A stretch of DNA of 64,000 nt from G965216695 sp965216695 (GTDB lineage: Bacteria > Pseudomonadota > Gammaproteobacteria > Pseudomonadales > Azotimanducaceae), in the NCBI GenBank assembly GCA_965216695.1, contig OZ244212.1, positions 2,294,001-2,358,000 of the forward strand, in the 5' to 3' direction. The position numbers were made by a program, and so were the translations under genes. Below, in pieces: positions 1 through 8,701 of this stretch. Positions within the stretch are counted from its first letter, which is position 1, and each line of letters starts with the position of its first letter. Under the pieces are notes generated by a model, which saw nothing but the letters and a program-made list of their open reading frames with translations, did not search any database and was not told where the DNA came from.

Positions 1-768
1 CCGGCGATCGCGCTCTTTCCCAGCCTCGATCCAGGGCTGCGGACGCTGGATGGCGCCGAAGCGTGGAACCCGGAAGGACTCATACCGCGCGCAATACGCG
101 CGGTGAAATCGAGCGCGCCCGACCTGGGTGTGATCACCGATGCAGCGCTGGATCCGTACACCACCCACGGCCAGGACGGCATTGTCGATGACGCGGGTTA
201 CGTGCTCAATGACACCACGGTGGAAGCGCTCTGCCGCCAAGCGCTGGTCTGTGCCGATGCGGGTGCCGACGTAATCGCGCCGTCGGACATGATGGATGGT
301 CGCATCGGAGCGATTCGCGACGCGCTTGAACAAGGCGGGCACACGAACACCATGATCATGGCCTACTCGGCCAAGTACGCGTCCGCCTACTACGGCCCGT
401 TCCGCGATGCGGTCAACTCAACCGCGGCCCTCGGGAAGGGGGACAAGAAAACTTATCAGATGGACCCGGCGAACACGGATGAAGCACTCCACGAGATAGC
501 ACTGGACCTGGACGAAGGCGCAGATATGGTGATGGTGAAACCGGGTCTGCCCTATGCAGACGTGATTCGCCGAGTGAAAGACACCTTCGGCGCACCAACG
601 TTCGCTTACCAGGTAAGCGGCGAGTATTCGATGCACCAAGCGGCAATAGCCAACGGCTGGCTGGACGAAGCAGTTATCTGGGAATCGCTGATGTGCCTGA
701 AGCGCGCGGGTGCCGACGGGATCCTCACCTATTTCGCGAAGTGGGTGGCTGAACGACTGGCTGATTGA
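1..768 (+). CDS. hemB: Delta-aminolevulinic acid dehydratase (porphobilinogen synthase), 5' end outside window
   Basis: This enzyme condenses two 5-aminolevulinate molecules into porphobilinogen in cytoplasmic tetrapyrrole synthesis. The frame is open from base 1, so the last 255 residues are present and about 80 N-terminal ones are missing. Both active-site lysines are visible, in AYSAKYASAYYGP and MVMVKPGLPY. The stretch that carries the cysteine cluster in zinc enzymes reads DAALDPYTTHGQDG, without cysteine, so this is the magnesium-type enzyme known from Pseudomonas. The gene converges with the TonB-domain gene, 7 bases away. In Pseudomonas hemB is followed by ppk and ppx; here ppk is absent. 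Confidence 0.97.
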   Translation, partial: PAIALFPSLDPGLRTLDGAEAWNPEGLIPRAIRAVKSSAPDLGVITDAALDPYTTHGQDGIVDDAGYVLNDTTVEALCRQALVCADAGADVIAPSDMMDGRIGAIRDALEQGGHTNTMIMAYSAKYASAYYGPFRDAVNSTAALGKGDKKTYQMDPANTDEALHEIALDLDEGADMVMVKPGLPYADVIRRVKDTFGAPTFAYQVSGEYSMHQAAIANGWLDEAVIWESLMCLKRAGADGILTYFAKWVAERLAD

Positions 769-775
769 ACGTCGG

Positions 776-1870
776 TTAATTGCGCGCCGGTGTCGGCGGA
801 GCTTCAATCAGGCGAAACGTCGCGTCTGGTGTTCCGCTAACAACAAGACTGCAGTCGCCGTAATCTTGAGGAACGTCTATGCGCAAACCTTCGGCAGGCT
901 TCTCGCGGATAAGGCCACCCGTACATGCGAGTCGCACACTGGTCAGTTCCCCGGATATACGGTCGAGCTGCACCACACGCCGGGCGGTGCGGTAGTGCCA
1001 GGCTCCGAACCTGTTCAGCCGGCCTTCCACGCCTACTGCAGCGTCGGACTCCAGAACATCGCGGATCTGCTTGGCGATGGGTTGCAGAGCTTCAACCTGG
1101 CGACGCCCCTCACGTAGTTCCTGCAATCTACGAAGGCAGAACAGCGCTTCACCGAATTCATTCAGGGACGCGTGATAAAGAAACAACACCTCCAATCCCG
1201 CCGCATATTGGCCAGGCGTCAGATCTGCCCCGCCGCGCGCAACAGCTCTCTGCAGCGCCGTGATCGCGACGCCAGCATCGCCAGCCGCCGCAGCATAAAG
1301 GTGCTCCATTAGCCAGTAGCGCGCCTCTTCCACAAGGCTGTGTCTTCCGTCCCGCGCAAACCGGTCGAGCTTGTCGCGCGCGCGTTGCAAACGCCCATGT
1401 TCAATCGCCCGATGCACCTCGCGCAACTTGTTGCGAAAGTCGACATTGATCCCTGATACCGACGCGGCGGCCGGCCTGAATACGACATCGACTCCACCCA
1501 ACCCGTAAGCCTCTGGTCGACCATTGCGACGCGCCGGCTCATAGCGCCAGCCGTGCAGCGTCTCGACGGCAAGTGCCGCGAGTTCGTCGATACCGCTAGT
1601 ACGCTCCACCGTGACGTCGGACACCGAGCCATCAGCCTCAACGACAAAGTGCGCCGTTACCCAGCCAATTGCGCCACGCGACCTCAGATGACCTGGGGCA
1701 ACGGCGCGTTCTTCCCAAACCAGTTTTGGAGGCACCACACTTTCGGGAGCGCGATTTGCCGCAGCGCTTACGGGCACACTGCTCGCAATAGCGGCTACTA
1801 CCAGCGCAGCACCAAGCGCATATCGCGCCGATGTTGTCCCCTCGATCGCCCGACGAGATCCTCTCGACAT
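776..1870 (-). CDS. Exported protein with a TonB C-terminal-type domain and helical C-terminal half
   Basis: The 364-residue protein starts at an ATG preceded by GGAGG seven bases upstream; an ATG 57 bases further upstream would overlap ppx and lacks such a site. A hydrophobic segment near residues 20-36 ending in VSAAA looks like a signal peptide. Residues about 60-125 resemble the TonB C-terminal domain (VTAHFVVEADGSVSDVTVER, LHGWRYEPA). The rest looks like alpha-helical repeats. It lacks the proline-rich linker and C-terminal position of the domain in true TonB, so a role in receptor energisation is doubtful. It occupies the place that ppk has in Pseudomonas and lies 53 bases downstream of ppx on the same strand. 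Function unknown. Confidence 0.75.
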   Translation of the reverse strand: MSRGSRRAIEGTTSARYALGAALVVAAIASSVPVSAAANRAPESVVPPKLVWEERAVAPGHLRSRGAIGWVTAHFVVEADGSVSDVTVERTSGIDELAALAVETLHGWRYEPARRNGRPEAYGLGGVDVVFRPAAASVSGINVDFRNKLREVHRAIEHGRLQRARDKLDRFARDGRHSLVEEARYWLMEHLYAAAAGDAGVAITALQRAVARGGADLTPGQYAAGLEVLFLYHASLNEFGEALFCLRRLQELREGRRQVEALQPIAKQIRDVLESDAAVGVEGRLNRFGAWHYRTARRVVQLDRISGELTSVRLACTGGLIREKPAEGLRIDVPQDYGDCSLVVSGTPDATFRLIEAPPTPARN

Positions 1871-1923
1871 GATCTGCCTCCAACGCGCGATGGATCTCAT
1901 CGTCAAACAATCCTTCGCACGCA

Positions 1924-3417
1924 TCAACCCCGGATCTCGAGCGGCACCCGCGTGCGTTCGAAAAGCGCCACTTCACGCTCAAGCTCCCGCGCGGAAAGCG
2001 CATTGGCTTCGAGCCAACCCGATTCGAACGTTAGGACCAGCGCATCCCCATGCACGTCTGCATGCGGCTGCTGATCGTCTCGCCGTCCGTGCCCGCGTTC
2101 CATGATTACCGCCAGTCGCAGCAGCAGCGCGAGCCGGATCAGCGCTGTTTGTTCCGCCGGGTCGAACGCGCGGTAGGTGAGCTCCGAGAACTCGCGACGG
2201 TGCGTGCGGACCAGGCTGCTCAGAATCCGTTGTTCGCGCCTAGAGAAGCCCGGCATTGTCGCCGCCGTCAACAGATACGCGCCGTGCCGATGATAGAGCT
2301 CGGAGTGCACTACGGTGCCCACTTCGTGCAGGTCTGCGGCAAAACCGAGCAACTGTTTCAGGTCGCTGTCAGAGCGCCACCAATGCGGCGTGAGCTGATC
2401 GAACAGTTGAAGTGCGGTGTCGCGCACTCTGAGCGCCTGGCTGCCGTCTACGACGAAACGGTCCATCAGCTCCCGCACCGTGCGCACTTTTACGTCGACG
2501 TCACCTTCCAGATTCAGATGGTCCGCAAGCATCCCCATCAACAGCTGCGCGTCCACGTAGTGCATGGTTTTGAAGTCGAACACCTCGAACGCAGCGCTGA
2601 TGATCGCGAGGCCTGCCGGAAAGATATCGACGCGATCCGGCAGCAGTCCAGGCAGACCGGCGTCGAGGACCCAGCGGCGATTCACGAACGCATCGTCCAC
2701 CCTGGCAACGCCATCCCGGGTGATCACTTCCCGGCCCCAGCCGTTGGCTTCGATCACGGAAAGCAGCGACTCGACTGAGCCCGACGTACCAATCACCGTC
2801 TTGAACGCGCCGAAGTCCACATGCTGCATCCGCGACAACGCATCTACCGCGTACGCTCGCGCATCCGGATAGTTGGCGCACACGTAATCCGGCTCGCTGA
2901 AAAAACGATCACTGAGCGACACACAACCCAGGTTCTCTGAATAGCCGCGTTCCATCGTTGTGCCCGATCCCGCGGCAAACTCCGTACTTCCACCGCCGAC
3001 GTCGACGATCAGACGTCCCAGATTATCTGCGTGTGAAAGATACTGACTCACGCCCAGGTAAATCAGACGCGCTTCTTCCTCACCCGCAATGACACGTACC
3101 GGCACACCCAAGAGGTGTTCTATGTCGGAACAGAATTCACCACTGTTAGCAGCCTGACGCATGGCGGAAGTACCCATCACGACGATGTTGCTTCTCGGTA
3201 CCGCACTCAACCGCTGCGCGAAGCGTCGTATGGACGCCATACCGCGATCCATCGCCGCCTGCGTCAAAAGGCCGTCAGAGAACCCAGCGAGCACCTGCAC
3301 CTTGTCCTTGAGCCGCTCCAGAATCCGCAGCCCATCGGCCCTCCGGTGCACCAGCAACAGGTGGAAGCTATTGGAGCCAAGATCGATCGCCGCAAAGGTG
3401 TCGGACGCAGGCTTCAC
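1924..3417 (-). CDS. ppx: Exopolyphosphatase / guanosine pentaphosphate phosphatase
   Basis: Ppx/GppA enzymes remove terminal phosphate from polyphosphate or convert pppGpp to ppGpp. The 497-residue protein has the family's ASKHA motifs: AAIDLGSNSFHLLL near the start, VMGTSAMRQA, EEEARLIYLGV and LIVDVGGGSTEF. The C-terminal half carries an HD-like helical region (LHEVGTVVHSELYHRHGAYL). The start is GTG, which places the first motif at the expected distance from the N terminus. It is divergent from trxA. Length and neighbours (trxA, rho) match Pseudomonas ppx. GppA activity cannot be excluded from sequence alone. Confidence 0.93.
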   Translation of the reverse strand: MKPASDTFAAIDLGSNSFHLLLVHRRADGLRILERLKDKVQVLAGFSDGLLTQAAMDRGMASIRRFAQRLSAVPRSNIVVMGTSAMRQAANSGEFCSDIEHLLGVPVRVIAGEEEARLIYLGVSQYLSHADNLGRLIVDVGGGSTEFAAGSGTTMERGYSENLGCVSLSDRFFSEPDYVCANYPDARAYAVDALSRMQHVDFGAFKTVIGTSGSVESLLSVIEANGWGREVITRDGVARVDDAFVNRRWVLDAGLPGLLPDRVDIFPAGLAIISAAFEVFDFKTMHYVDAQLLMGMLADHLNLEGDVDVKVRTVRELMDRFVVDGSQALRVRDTALQLFDQLTPHWWRSDSDLKQLLGFAADLHEVGTVVHSELYHRHGAYLLTAATMPGFSRREQRILSSLVRTHRREFSELTYRAFDPAEQTALIRLALLLRLAVIMERGHGRRDDQQPHADVHGDALVLTFESGWLEANALSARELEREVALFERTRVPLEIRG

Positions 3418-3436
3418 GTTGGTTCTTTGCCTTTCA

Positions 3437-3445
3437 TGCTACACT
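3437..3445 (+). promoter_or_regulatory. Probable trxA promoter, extended -10 (TGC TACACT)
   Basis: TACACT at 3440-3445 is preceded by TG one base away, the extended -10 arrangement. No good -35 lies at 16-18 bases. The predicted start near 3452 would leave a leader of about 37 bases before the trxA GTG. Inference from motif and position only. Confidence 0.45.
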
Positions 3446-3488
3446 CGCGCGCTGATACAGCAGCGCTGCAACGATGGGGAATCAACGC

Positions 3489-3812
3489 GTGAAAAATATC
3501 GTTCATACCAGCGACAACGACTTTGGTGACGACGTTCTCAATTCAGAAAAACCCGTTCTGGTGGACTACTGGGCGGAATGGTGCGGCCCGTGCAAGATGA
3601 TTGCGCCGATTCTCGACGAAATCGCCGAAGAATATGGTGATCGTGTGAAGGTCTGCAAACTCGATATCGATGCGAATCAGGCTACGCCACCAAAGTACGG
3701 TATTCGGGGCATTCCGACGCTGATGCTCTTCAAAAACGGCGAAGTCGAGGCGACGAAAGTCGGCGCGCTGTCGAAATCTCAACTGGCGGCGTTCCTGGAC
3801 AGTAACTTATAG
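3489..3812 (+). CDS. trxA: Thioredoxin 1
   Basis: A 107-residue thioredoxin, the cytoplasmic dithiol reductant for ribonucleotide reductase and other targets. The active site WCGPC lies in DYWAEWCGPCKMIAP and the cis-proline loop is GIRGIPTLMLF. I chose the GTG at 3489, which has GGGGA eight bases upstream and gives the usual family length; the ATG at 3474 would add five residues. The gene is divergent from ppx and upstream of rho. Its last 62 bases are repeated just downstream (3840-3901) with only synonymous differences, so the 3' end has a history of duplication or allele replacement. Confidence 0.96.
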   Translation: MKNIVHTSDNDFGDDVLNSEKPVLVDYWAEWCGPCKMIAPILDEIAEEYGDRVKVCKLDIDANQATPPKYGIRGIPTLMLFKNGEVEATKVGALSKSQLAAFLDSNL

Positions 3813-3833
3813 GCCACAGCCGGCCCGAATGTC

Positions 3834-3901
3834 GTCGAGCGACGAAAGTCGGCGCGCTGTCGAAATCTCAACTGGCCGCGTTCCTGGACAGCAACTTATA
3901 A
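3834..3901 (+). pseudogene. Duplicated trxA 3' end (remnant)
   Basis: Bases 3840-3901 repeat the trxA tail at 3751-3812. In 62 bases I count three differences: GCG to GCC, AGT to AGC and stop TAG to TAA, all silent in the trxA frame. The similarity extends a few bases left to 3834 with one base missing. The copy has no start of its own. Silent-only divergence suggests it was once the tail of a functional trxA, left behind when the upstream part was replaced by recombination with a related allele. Confidence 0.85.
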
Positions 3902-3909
3902 GCTAATAA

Positions 3910-3945
3910 CCCGGCGGGCGCCTGGGCGTTGACCCGCCTGCCGGG
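3910..3945 (+). terminator. Hairpin downstream of trxA
   Basis: CCCGGCGGGCG (3910-3920) pairs with CGCCTGCCGGG (3935-3945) over 11 positions including one G-T pair, with a 14-base loop. There is no following T-run, so it may protect the 3' end or assist Rho-dependent termination rather than act as a classical terminator. Confidence 0.5.
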
Positions 3946-4014
3946 ACCAGCGCGGCAAGCGTGCCCGACGGGAACCGCGTCACAAACCGCCGTCACACTA
4001 CCTGAACGCAGCGC

Positions 4015-4042
4015 TTGACGCCGCGGCGCAAACCACTACACT
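4015..4042 (+). promoter_or_regulatory. Probable sigma70 promoter of rho
   Basis: TTGACG (4015-4020), a 16-base spacer and TACACT (4037-4042). Transcription would begin near 4049, giving a leader of about 225 bases, similar in scale to the long leader known for Escherichia coli rho. Confidence 0.5.
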
Positions 4043-4048
4043 TGGCTG

Positions 4049-4274
4049 ATCGACAAAACGAGTGACGGACCACCGTCACACCCACCGTCGGTCTTTAACT
4101 TCTGATTCGATGCTGCGTTCCCGAGACGCATTTGCGCGGGTTCCGCATCGGCGACATACCTGCGCACAGTTGAGCACCACACCTCTCCACGCACGTACAA
4201 CACAAGAAAGCACAAGACCCACGGCAAACTTCCCCAAACCAAAATTTCAATAAAAAACGCAAGACTTAAACGAT
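4049..4274 (+). promoter_or_regulatory. Long untranslated leader of rho, probable autoregulatory region
   Basis: No convincing gene lies between the trxA remnant and rho. The leader has a perfect 7-bp hairpin, GTGACGG (4062-4068) with CCGTCAC (4073-4079). The stretch 4160-4250 is rich in C and A and poor in G (for example CACCACACCTCTCCAC), the composition Rho prefers for loading. In E. coli rho is autoregulated by termination in its leader; the same is inferred here. Confidence 0.5.
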
Positions 4275-5543
4275 ATGGCAATGAAACTCACGGATCTCAA
4301 GCGCAAGCCCGTCGGCGAGCTCATCGACATGGCCCGGGAGATGGGCCTCGACAACCTGGCGCGTTCACGGAAACAGGAAGTGATTGCTGCCATCGTGCGC
4401 AAACAGGCCAAGGCCGGTGAAGACATCTACGGCGAAGGAACGCTGGAGATTCTGCAGGACGGCTTCGGCTTCCTGCGATCGGCGGATAGCTCGTATCTGG
4501 CCGGTCCGGACGACATCTACGTATCGCCCTCGCAGATCCGCCGATTCAACCTGCGCACGGGCGACAGCATTGCCGGAAAGATTCGACCTCCTAAGGACGG
4601 CGAACGCTATTTCGCGCTGCTGAAGGTCGACGAGATCAACTTCAGCGAACCGAACACCAAGAAACACAAGATTCTGTTTGAGAACCTGACTCCGCTGTTT
4701 CCGGACTCGCGTTTCCGGCTGGAGCGCGGCAACGGCAGCACCGAAGACCTGTCCGCCCGCATCGTTGACCTGATCGCGCCGATCGGTAAGGGCCAGCGGG
4801 CGCTGGTCGTATCGCCGCCAAAGGCGGGCAAGACGCTAATGCTCCAGAACATTGCGCAGTCGATCACCGCCAACAACGACGACACTGTGCTGATCGTGCT
4901 GCTGATCGACGAACGTCCGGAGGAAGTCACGGAGATGCAGCGATCCGTTCGCGGCGAGGTTGTGGCGTCTACCTTCGACGAACCCCCATCACGTCACGTG
5001 CAAGTCGCAGAGATGGTCATCGAGAAAGCGAAGCGTCTGGTGGAGCATCAGAAAGACGTAGTGATTCTGCTCGACTCCATTACCCGGCTCGCGCGCGCGT
5101 ACAACACGATTGTACCGTCGTCCGGCAAGGTTCTAACCGGCGGCGTGGACGCACACGCACTGGAACGTCCGAAACGATTCTTCGGCGCCGCGCGGAACAT
5201 CGAGGAAGGCGGAAGCCTGACGATCATCGCTACCGCGTTGATCGATACCGGCTCCAAGATGGACGAAGTCATCTACGAGGAGTTCAAAGGCACCGGCAAT
5301 ATGGAATTGCACCTGGAACGCAAAATTGCCGAGAAGCGTGTTTACCCCGCCATCAACATCCGCAGATCGGCAACCCGACGCGAAGAACTGCTGATGGCCG
5401 AAGACGAACTGCAGCGCGTATGGATTCTGAGAAAGCTGCTGCACGACATGGACGATATTGCCGCTATTGAATTCATGATCGACAAACTCAAAGAAACCAA
5501 GACAAACGAAGAGTTTTTCGCATCAATGAAAGGCGGCCGCTGA
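4275..5543 (+). CDS. rho: Transcription termination factor Rho
   Basis: A 422-residue hexameric RNA-dependent helicase that ends transcription of untranslated RNA. The N-terminal helical region (KLTDLKRKPVGELIDMA) is followed by the cold-shock-like RNA-binding domain (GFGFLRS, DDIYVSPSQIRRF) at about residues 50-120. The ATPase domain shows Walker A in SPPKAGKTLML, Walker B in VVILLDSITRLARAYN and the Q-loop in SGKVLTGGVDAHAL. Length matches E. coli Rho (419). An ATG two codons downstream aligns better with the E. coli start, so the first two residues are uncertain. It converges with hemY 27 bases away. Confidence 0.98.
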   Translation: MAMKLTDLKRKPVGELIDMAREMGLDNLARSRKQEVIAAIVRKQAKAGEDIYGEGTLEILQDGFGFLRSADSSYLAGPDDIYVSPSQIRRFNLRTGDSIAGKIRPPKDGERYFALLKVDEINFSEPNTKKHKILFENLTPLFPDSRFRLERGNGSTEDLSARIVDLIAPIGKGQRALVVSPPKAGKTLMLQNIAQSITANNDDTVLIVLLIDERPEEVTEMQRSVRGEVVASTFDEPPSRHVQVAEMVIEKAKRLVEHQKDVVILLDSITRLARAYNTIVPSSGKVLTGGVDAHALERPKRFFGAARNIEEGGSLTIIATALIDTGSKMDEVIYEEFKGTGNMELHLERKIAEKRVYPAINIRRSATRREELLMAEDELQRVWILRKLLHDMDDIAAIEFMIDKLKETKTNEEFFASMKGGR

Positions 5544-5570
5544 GTAAACTCCGCGCGCCTGTACGATCAG

Positions 5571-6791
5571 TCAGCCGGCGCTCGCTTCGGGCGCATCGGT
5601 AGTATTCGCCGGCGCAAAGTCCTCGGCAAGCAGCCCCTGGTTGACGTGCTCGCTGCCACGCGCAGTATCACCCTCGGCAATCATCAGCCGCCCGAGCTCC
5701 AAACTGGCGGCCGAGGATTTGTGCAGCCGCAAGCTGCTTTCAAAATAGTCACGCGCCCTTTCCGTCTGACCCGCCGCAACGCTCAGGCGACCGAGCGCCA
5801 GTAGCAGCGGTGCACTGTTCGGATGTTTTTTCAGCCGCGACTCCAGCAGGCTCAACCGTGCTTCGACGTCTCCGTGGTCCAGCCGGCCGTAGAGTTCAAT
5901 GATGTCATCATGCCAGTGCTTCTGCAGAAACTCGCGCATGTGTCGCTCGCACAATTGAGGGTCCTGCCGATACCGGTCGCCGCACAGCGCGAGCAGCACG
6001 CTGGCATCGCCTTGCAATGACTTCGCACGCTGCCGGTATCGCTCGTCCGCGGCTATGACGTCGGGCGCGGCCGCCACCCAGTCGCGCCACGCGGCGCGTT
6101 CCAACTCACCCAGATCTTTATCGCTCAACGCTTTGGCTTTACGAAGATCGCCGACGAGTTCGATCAAACCCTGATAGTCGCCTACCTCGGTCATCGCCCG
6201 CGAGAGCAGGCGCAGAACCTTCGGGTGTCGGGGTTTGCGTTCCCTGAGTTCACGCAGTTGCGCAATACTCGCCTCCCAGTCCCCCGTTTCCTGCAGGAGC
6301 TCAGCGCGCACCAGACCCACCGCAAGCCCTGATCCAGGCGTGCATTCCTCTGCACGCTTGAGGTAGTCGTCGCGCGCTGCGTCCTGCCCACGATGATGTG
6401 CCGCACGCGCCGCACCCAAATAGTTGACGAGCGGTACGTCGAGACCGTTGGCCGCATTCGCGAGGTACCGCTCGGCGTCGGACCACTGCCCTTCGGTCAT
6501 CAGCAGCAATCCGTGGTTGGTCTGCAGGTGGGCAGTGCGGCTTTGCCGTTTGCCGAACCAGCCCTTCAGAGCACCGGCCGACGTGAGCAGTCGAGTAATA
6601 GCAAATACCGCAAAGCGTATGAGAATGTAGAGTCCGAGCAGAGCGATCACGCCGAACCACAGGCTCGTTTCTGCAGCCATATCGCCGTACGCAACCAGGA
6701 TGTACCCAGGATCGCGGATCATCAGCTCGCCTAGCAGCCCGCCGAGAAAGACAACGGCTCCGATTGCCAGCAACCACCAACCGGCTTTCAC
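5571..6791 (-). CDS. hemY: HemY-like heme biosynthesis-associated TPR membrane protein
   Basis: The 406-residue protein has two N-terminal membrane segments (about residues 4-24 and 42-65) typical of the HemY N-terminal domain, then TPR-like helices (AAHHRGQDAARDDYLKRAEE, LGRLSVAAGQTERARDYFES). Despite its name this proteobacterial family is not the oxygen-dependent protoporphyrinogen oxidase; its exact role in tetrapyrrole synthesis is unclear. The GTG start overlaps the hemX stop (GTGA), so the two are probably translationally coupled. It is the last gene of the minus-strand run algZ-algR-hemC-hemD-hemX-hemY. Confidence 0.9.
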   Translation of the reverse strand: MKAGWWLLAIGAVVFLGGLLGELMIRDPGYILVAYGDMAAETSLWFGVIALLGLYILIRFAVFAITRLLTSAGALKGWFGKRQSRTAHLQTNHGLLLMTEGQWSDAERYLANAANGLDVPLVNYLGAARAAHHRGQDAARDDYLKRAEECTPGSGLAVGLVRAELLQETGDWEASIAQLRELRERKPRHPKVLRLLSRAMTEVGDYQGLIELVGDLRKAKALSDKDLGELERAAWRDWVAAAPDVIAADERYRQRAKSLQGDASVLLALCGDRYRQDPQLCERHMREFLQKHWHDDIIELYGRLDHGDVEARLSLLESRLKKHPNSAPLLLALGRLSVAAGQTERARDYFESSLRLHKSSAASLELGRLMIAEGDTARGSEHVNQGLLAEDFAPANTTDAPEASAG

Positions 6792-7972
6792 GATGCGCTC
6801 CGGCGCGTTTCTATCAACGCTTTCAATGAACCTGAAACGTCCGGCAGCGAATGGTCGAACTGCACATCGAGCAAGTCATCCAGCTCACCGATCAGACTCT
6901 GCACCCGAGCGTCATCTCCGTCGAGGTACTTACGCAACCATTCCTGCGTACTGTGCAAGCTCTCTTCGTACACCGCCTGATGCTTCTTCAGTGCCGCCAG
7001 TTGCGCGCGCTCGATCATCAGACGCAGATTCTGCTCCAGATAGATCGCTTCGTCCGGACTCAACAACGGCTTTACCTCAGCGCTCACCGATCGGATGCGA
7101 AGATAGTTACCGAAGCGTTCGGACAACGCACTCCAAAGGTTTTCGGGCCGGTCCGGTCCTTCATTTTCAGCGGCGGCGCGCAGGTAGTCGGGCACCTCCA
7201 GTGGAAGTTCATCGATCAGACTCTTCACCGCCTCGAGACGCAGGAATATTCCCTCAACGTCCTGCGACGGCACGTTCTTCAGACTCAGAATCTCGTCCGC
7301 CAACCTGGCGCGCACTGCGTGCAGGCCGAAGTCGTCGAGCCCTGCCAGAATTTCGTCTGCAGTCGTGAGCAGCTGCCTCGCACTGTCTACGTCGGATTCC
7401 ATCAGTACGCGGTGATTGGCTATCCGCAACAGATATTCTGCCTCCGCAAGTTTCCATGCGTCCTCCGACGGAGGAGCGGCAGCCGCTACTTCGTTGAGAC
7501 TGTCCGCCAGCTGGGCCCGCGTGCGCTCGAGCGCCACCTGTTGCTCCGACAACGCCTGCCGCAATGCCACGCCCTGCTCGTCAGCGAGTTGCGTGATCCG
7601 CTGTTCAAGCGCGCGCGCGTCGTCCGACTGCGCCTGCAATTGCTGCGACAACGCCGCCAATGGATCCTGCACCTTGGTCTCGTAGTAGAGGTACCCAGCA
7701 CCCGCGAGCGCGCCAAGCGCAATCAGCAGGCTGAGCCAGGCGACCCCACGGCCCGTCTTAACTTTGATGGGTTTATCGGAGTCTGCCGCAGCGGGCTCTT
7801 CGGGGTCTGCAACATCGGTGGGTTCGACGTCTGAGGTATTCTCCTCGGCATCGCCGGCCACGTCATCGGGTGTGTCATCGGAGGCCGCGGGTGCCCGCGG
7901 CTCCTCTGCATCCTCGATCCCGCTCATCGCGTCTGTCTCGTCGCGGTGTTGGTCCTCGCGCTCGTCGGCCAT
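6788..7972 (-). CDS. hemX: HemX-like inner-membrane protein
   Basis: The 394-residue protein begins with an acidic, low-complexity cytoplasmic tail rich in D, E, A and P (residues 1-70), then one membrane helix (WLSLLIALGALAGAGYLYY, about 79-97) and a long helical, partly coiled-coil region (DARALEQRITQLADEQ). This matches the HemX family, often annotated as uroporphyrinogen-III methyltransferase but lacking a methyltransferase fold. It lies 12 bases after hemD and overlaps hemY by 4. The function is thought to be organising late heme synthesis, which is not proven. Confidence 0.9.
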   Translation of the reverse strand: MADEREDQHRDETDAMSGIEDAEEPRAPAASDDTPDDVAGDAEENTSDVEPTDVADPEEPAAADSDKPIKVKTGRGVAWLSLLIALGALAGAGYLYYETKVQDPLAALSQQLQAQSDDARALEQRITQLADEQGVALRQALSEQQVALERTRAQLADSLNEVAAAAPPSEDAWKLAEAEYLLRIANHRVLMESDVDSARQLLTTADEILAGLDDFGLHAVRARLADEILSLKNVPSQDVEGIFLRLEAVKSLIDELPLEVPDYLRAAAENEGPDRPENLWSALSERFGNYLRIRSVSAEVKPLLSPDEAIYLEQNLRLMIERAQLAALKKHQAVYEESLHSTQEWLRKYLDGDDARVQSLIGELDDLLDVQFDHSLPDVSGSLKALIETRRSAS

Positions 7973-7984
7973 GCGTATTCCTGT

Positions 7985-8701
7985 TCAGCTAGGGGCCTGG
8001 TCCCGGATTCGTCGCAACGCCGCCAGCACCGCTTCCGGTGACGCGCCGTCACAGACGTGCACGTTCGAGAAACCGGACGCGTGCGCAACATCCGCAACGC
8101 GCGCCGACGGCACCACCACTGGCGTTCCGGCGGGCCCGGACGCGTCGAACCATACCCGGCTTGCGATACGGAATCCATCGCCGCTGGACACCACGATACT
8201 GCCGATTTCACTCGGTTGGATCCGTACGTCGCCGCGTGCCACACGACGATAAACGGCCGCCACCTCCACGTCCGCGCCGCGGCGGGCGAGCTCGTTTTCC
8301 AGTAACGACCGGCCACCGACTCCCTTCAGCACCCGCACGCGAACGCCCGAAAGGTCTCTGCTCGGAAACATCTCCAGGATTCCTTCGCTGCGCGCGTCGG
8401 TCGGGTAGCGTGCACGAACCCCATGCGCCTCCAGCACACCAGCCGTCGCCTTGCCGACAGCGATCACCTCACCCGCGATTCGGTCCAAACCCTCACGCAC
8501 CGCGTGCGCAGACACCACAACAGTAAAGTCGACGGGGTCCGTCGAGGAAACGACGGGGTCCGTCGAGGAAACCTCCGGCGCAACCGCTTCAATTGCTAGC
8601 ACCGGTTCGACGATAACCGCGAACCTTTCGCCTCGCAGCCGCGCGGCCAGCTGGCTCGCGCCGGGTTCCGAACGCGTGACCCAGACCGCGGAAACAGTCA
8701 C
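7985..8701 (-). CDS. hemD: Uroporphyrinogen-III synthase
   Basis: The 238-residue enzyme closes and inverts ring D of hydroxymethylbilane to give uroporphyrinogen III. Family features include the start VWVTRSEPGASQLAARL, VVVSAHAVREGLDR, VAVYRRVARG and VVSSGDGFRIAS. The ATG overlaps the hemC stop (ATGA). It contains a perfect 21-base tandem duplication (8530-8571) giving VSSTDPV twice between the first strands, a likely surface loop. HemD is poorly conserved; the assignment rests on motifs and strong gene context. Confidence 0.92.
   Translation of the reverse strand: MTVSAVWVTRSEPGASQLAARLRGERFAVIVEPVLAIEAVAPEVSSTDPVVSSTDPVDFTVVVSAHAVREGLDRIAGEVIAVGKATAGVLEAHGVRARYPTDARSEGILEMFPSRDLSGVRVRVLKGVGGRSLLENELARRGADVEVAAVYRRVARGDVRIQPSEIGSIVVSSGDGFRIASRVWFDASGPAGTPVVVPSARVADVAHASGFSNVHVCDGASPEAVLAALRRIRDQAPS
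8530..8571. repeat. Perfect 21-bp tandem duplication inside hemD
   Basis: CGACGGGGTCCGTCGAGGAAA occurs at 8530-8550 and immediately again at 8551-8571 without mismatch. Being a multiple of three it keeps the hemD frame and adds seven residues. Lack of divergence suggests a recent slippage event. Confidence 0.95.
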
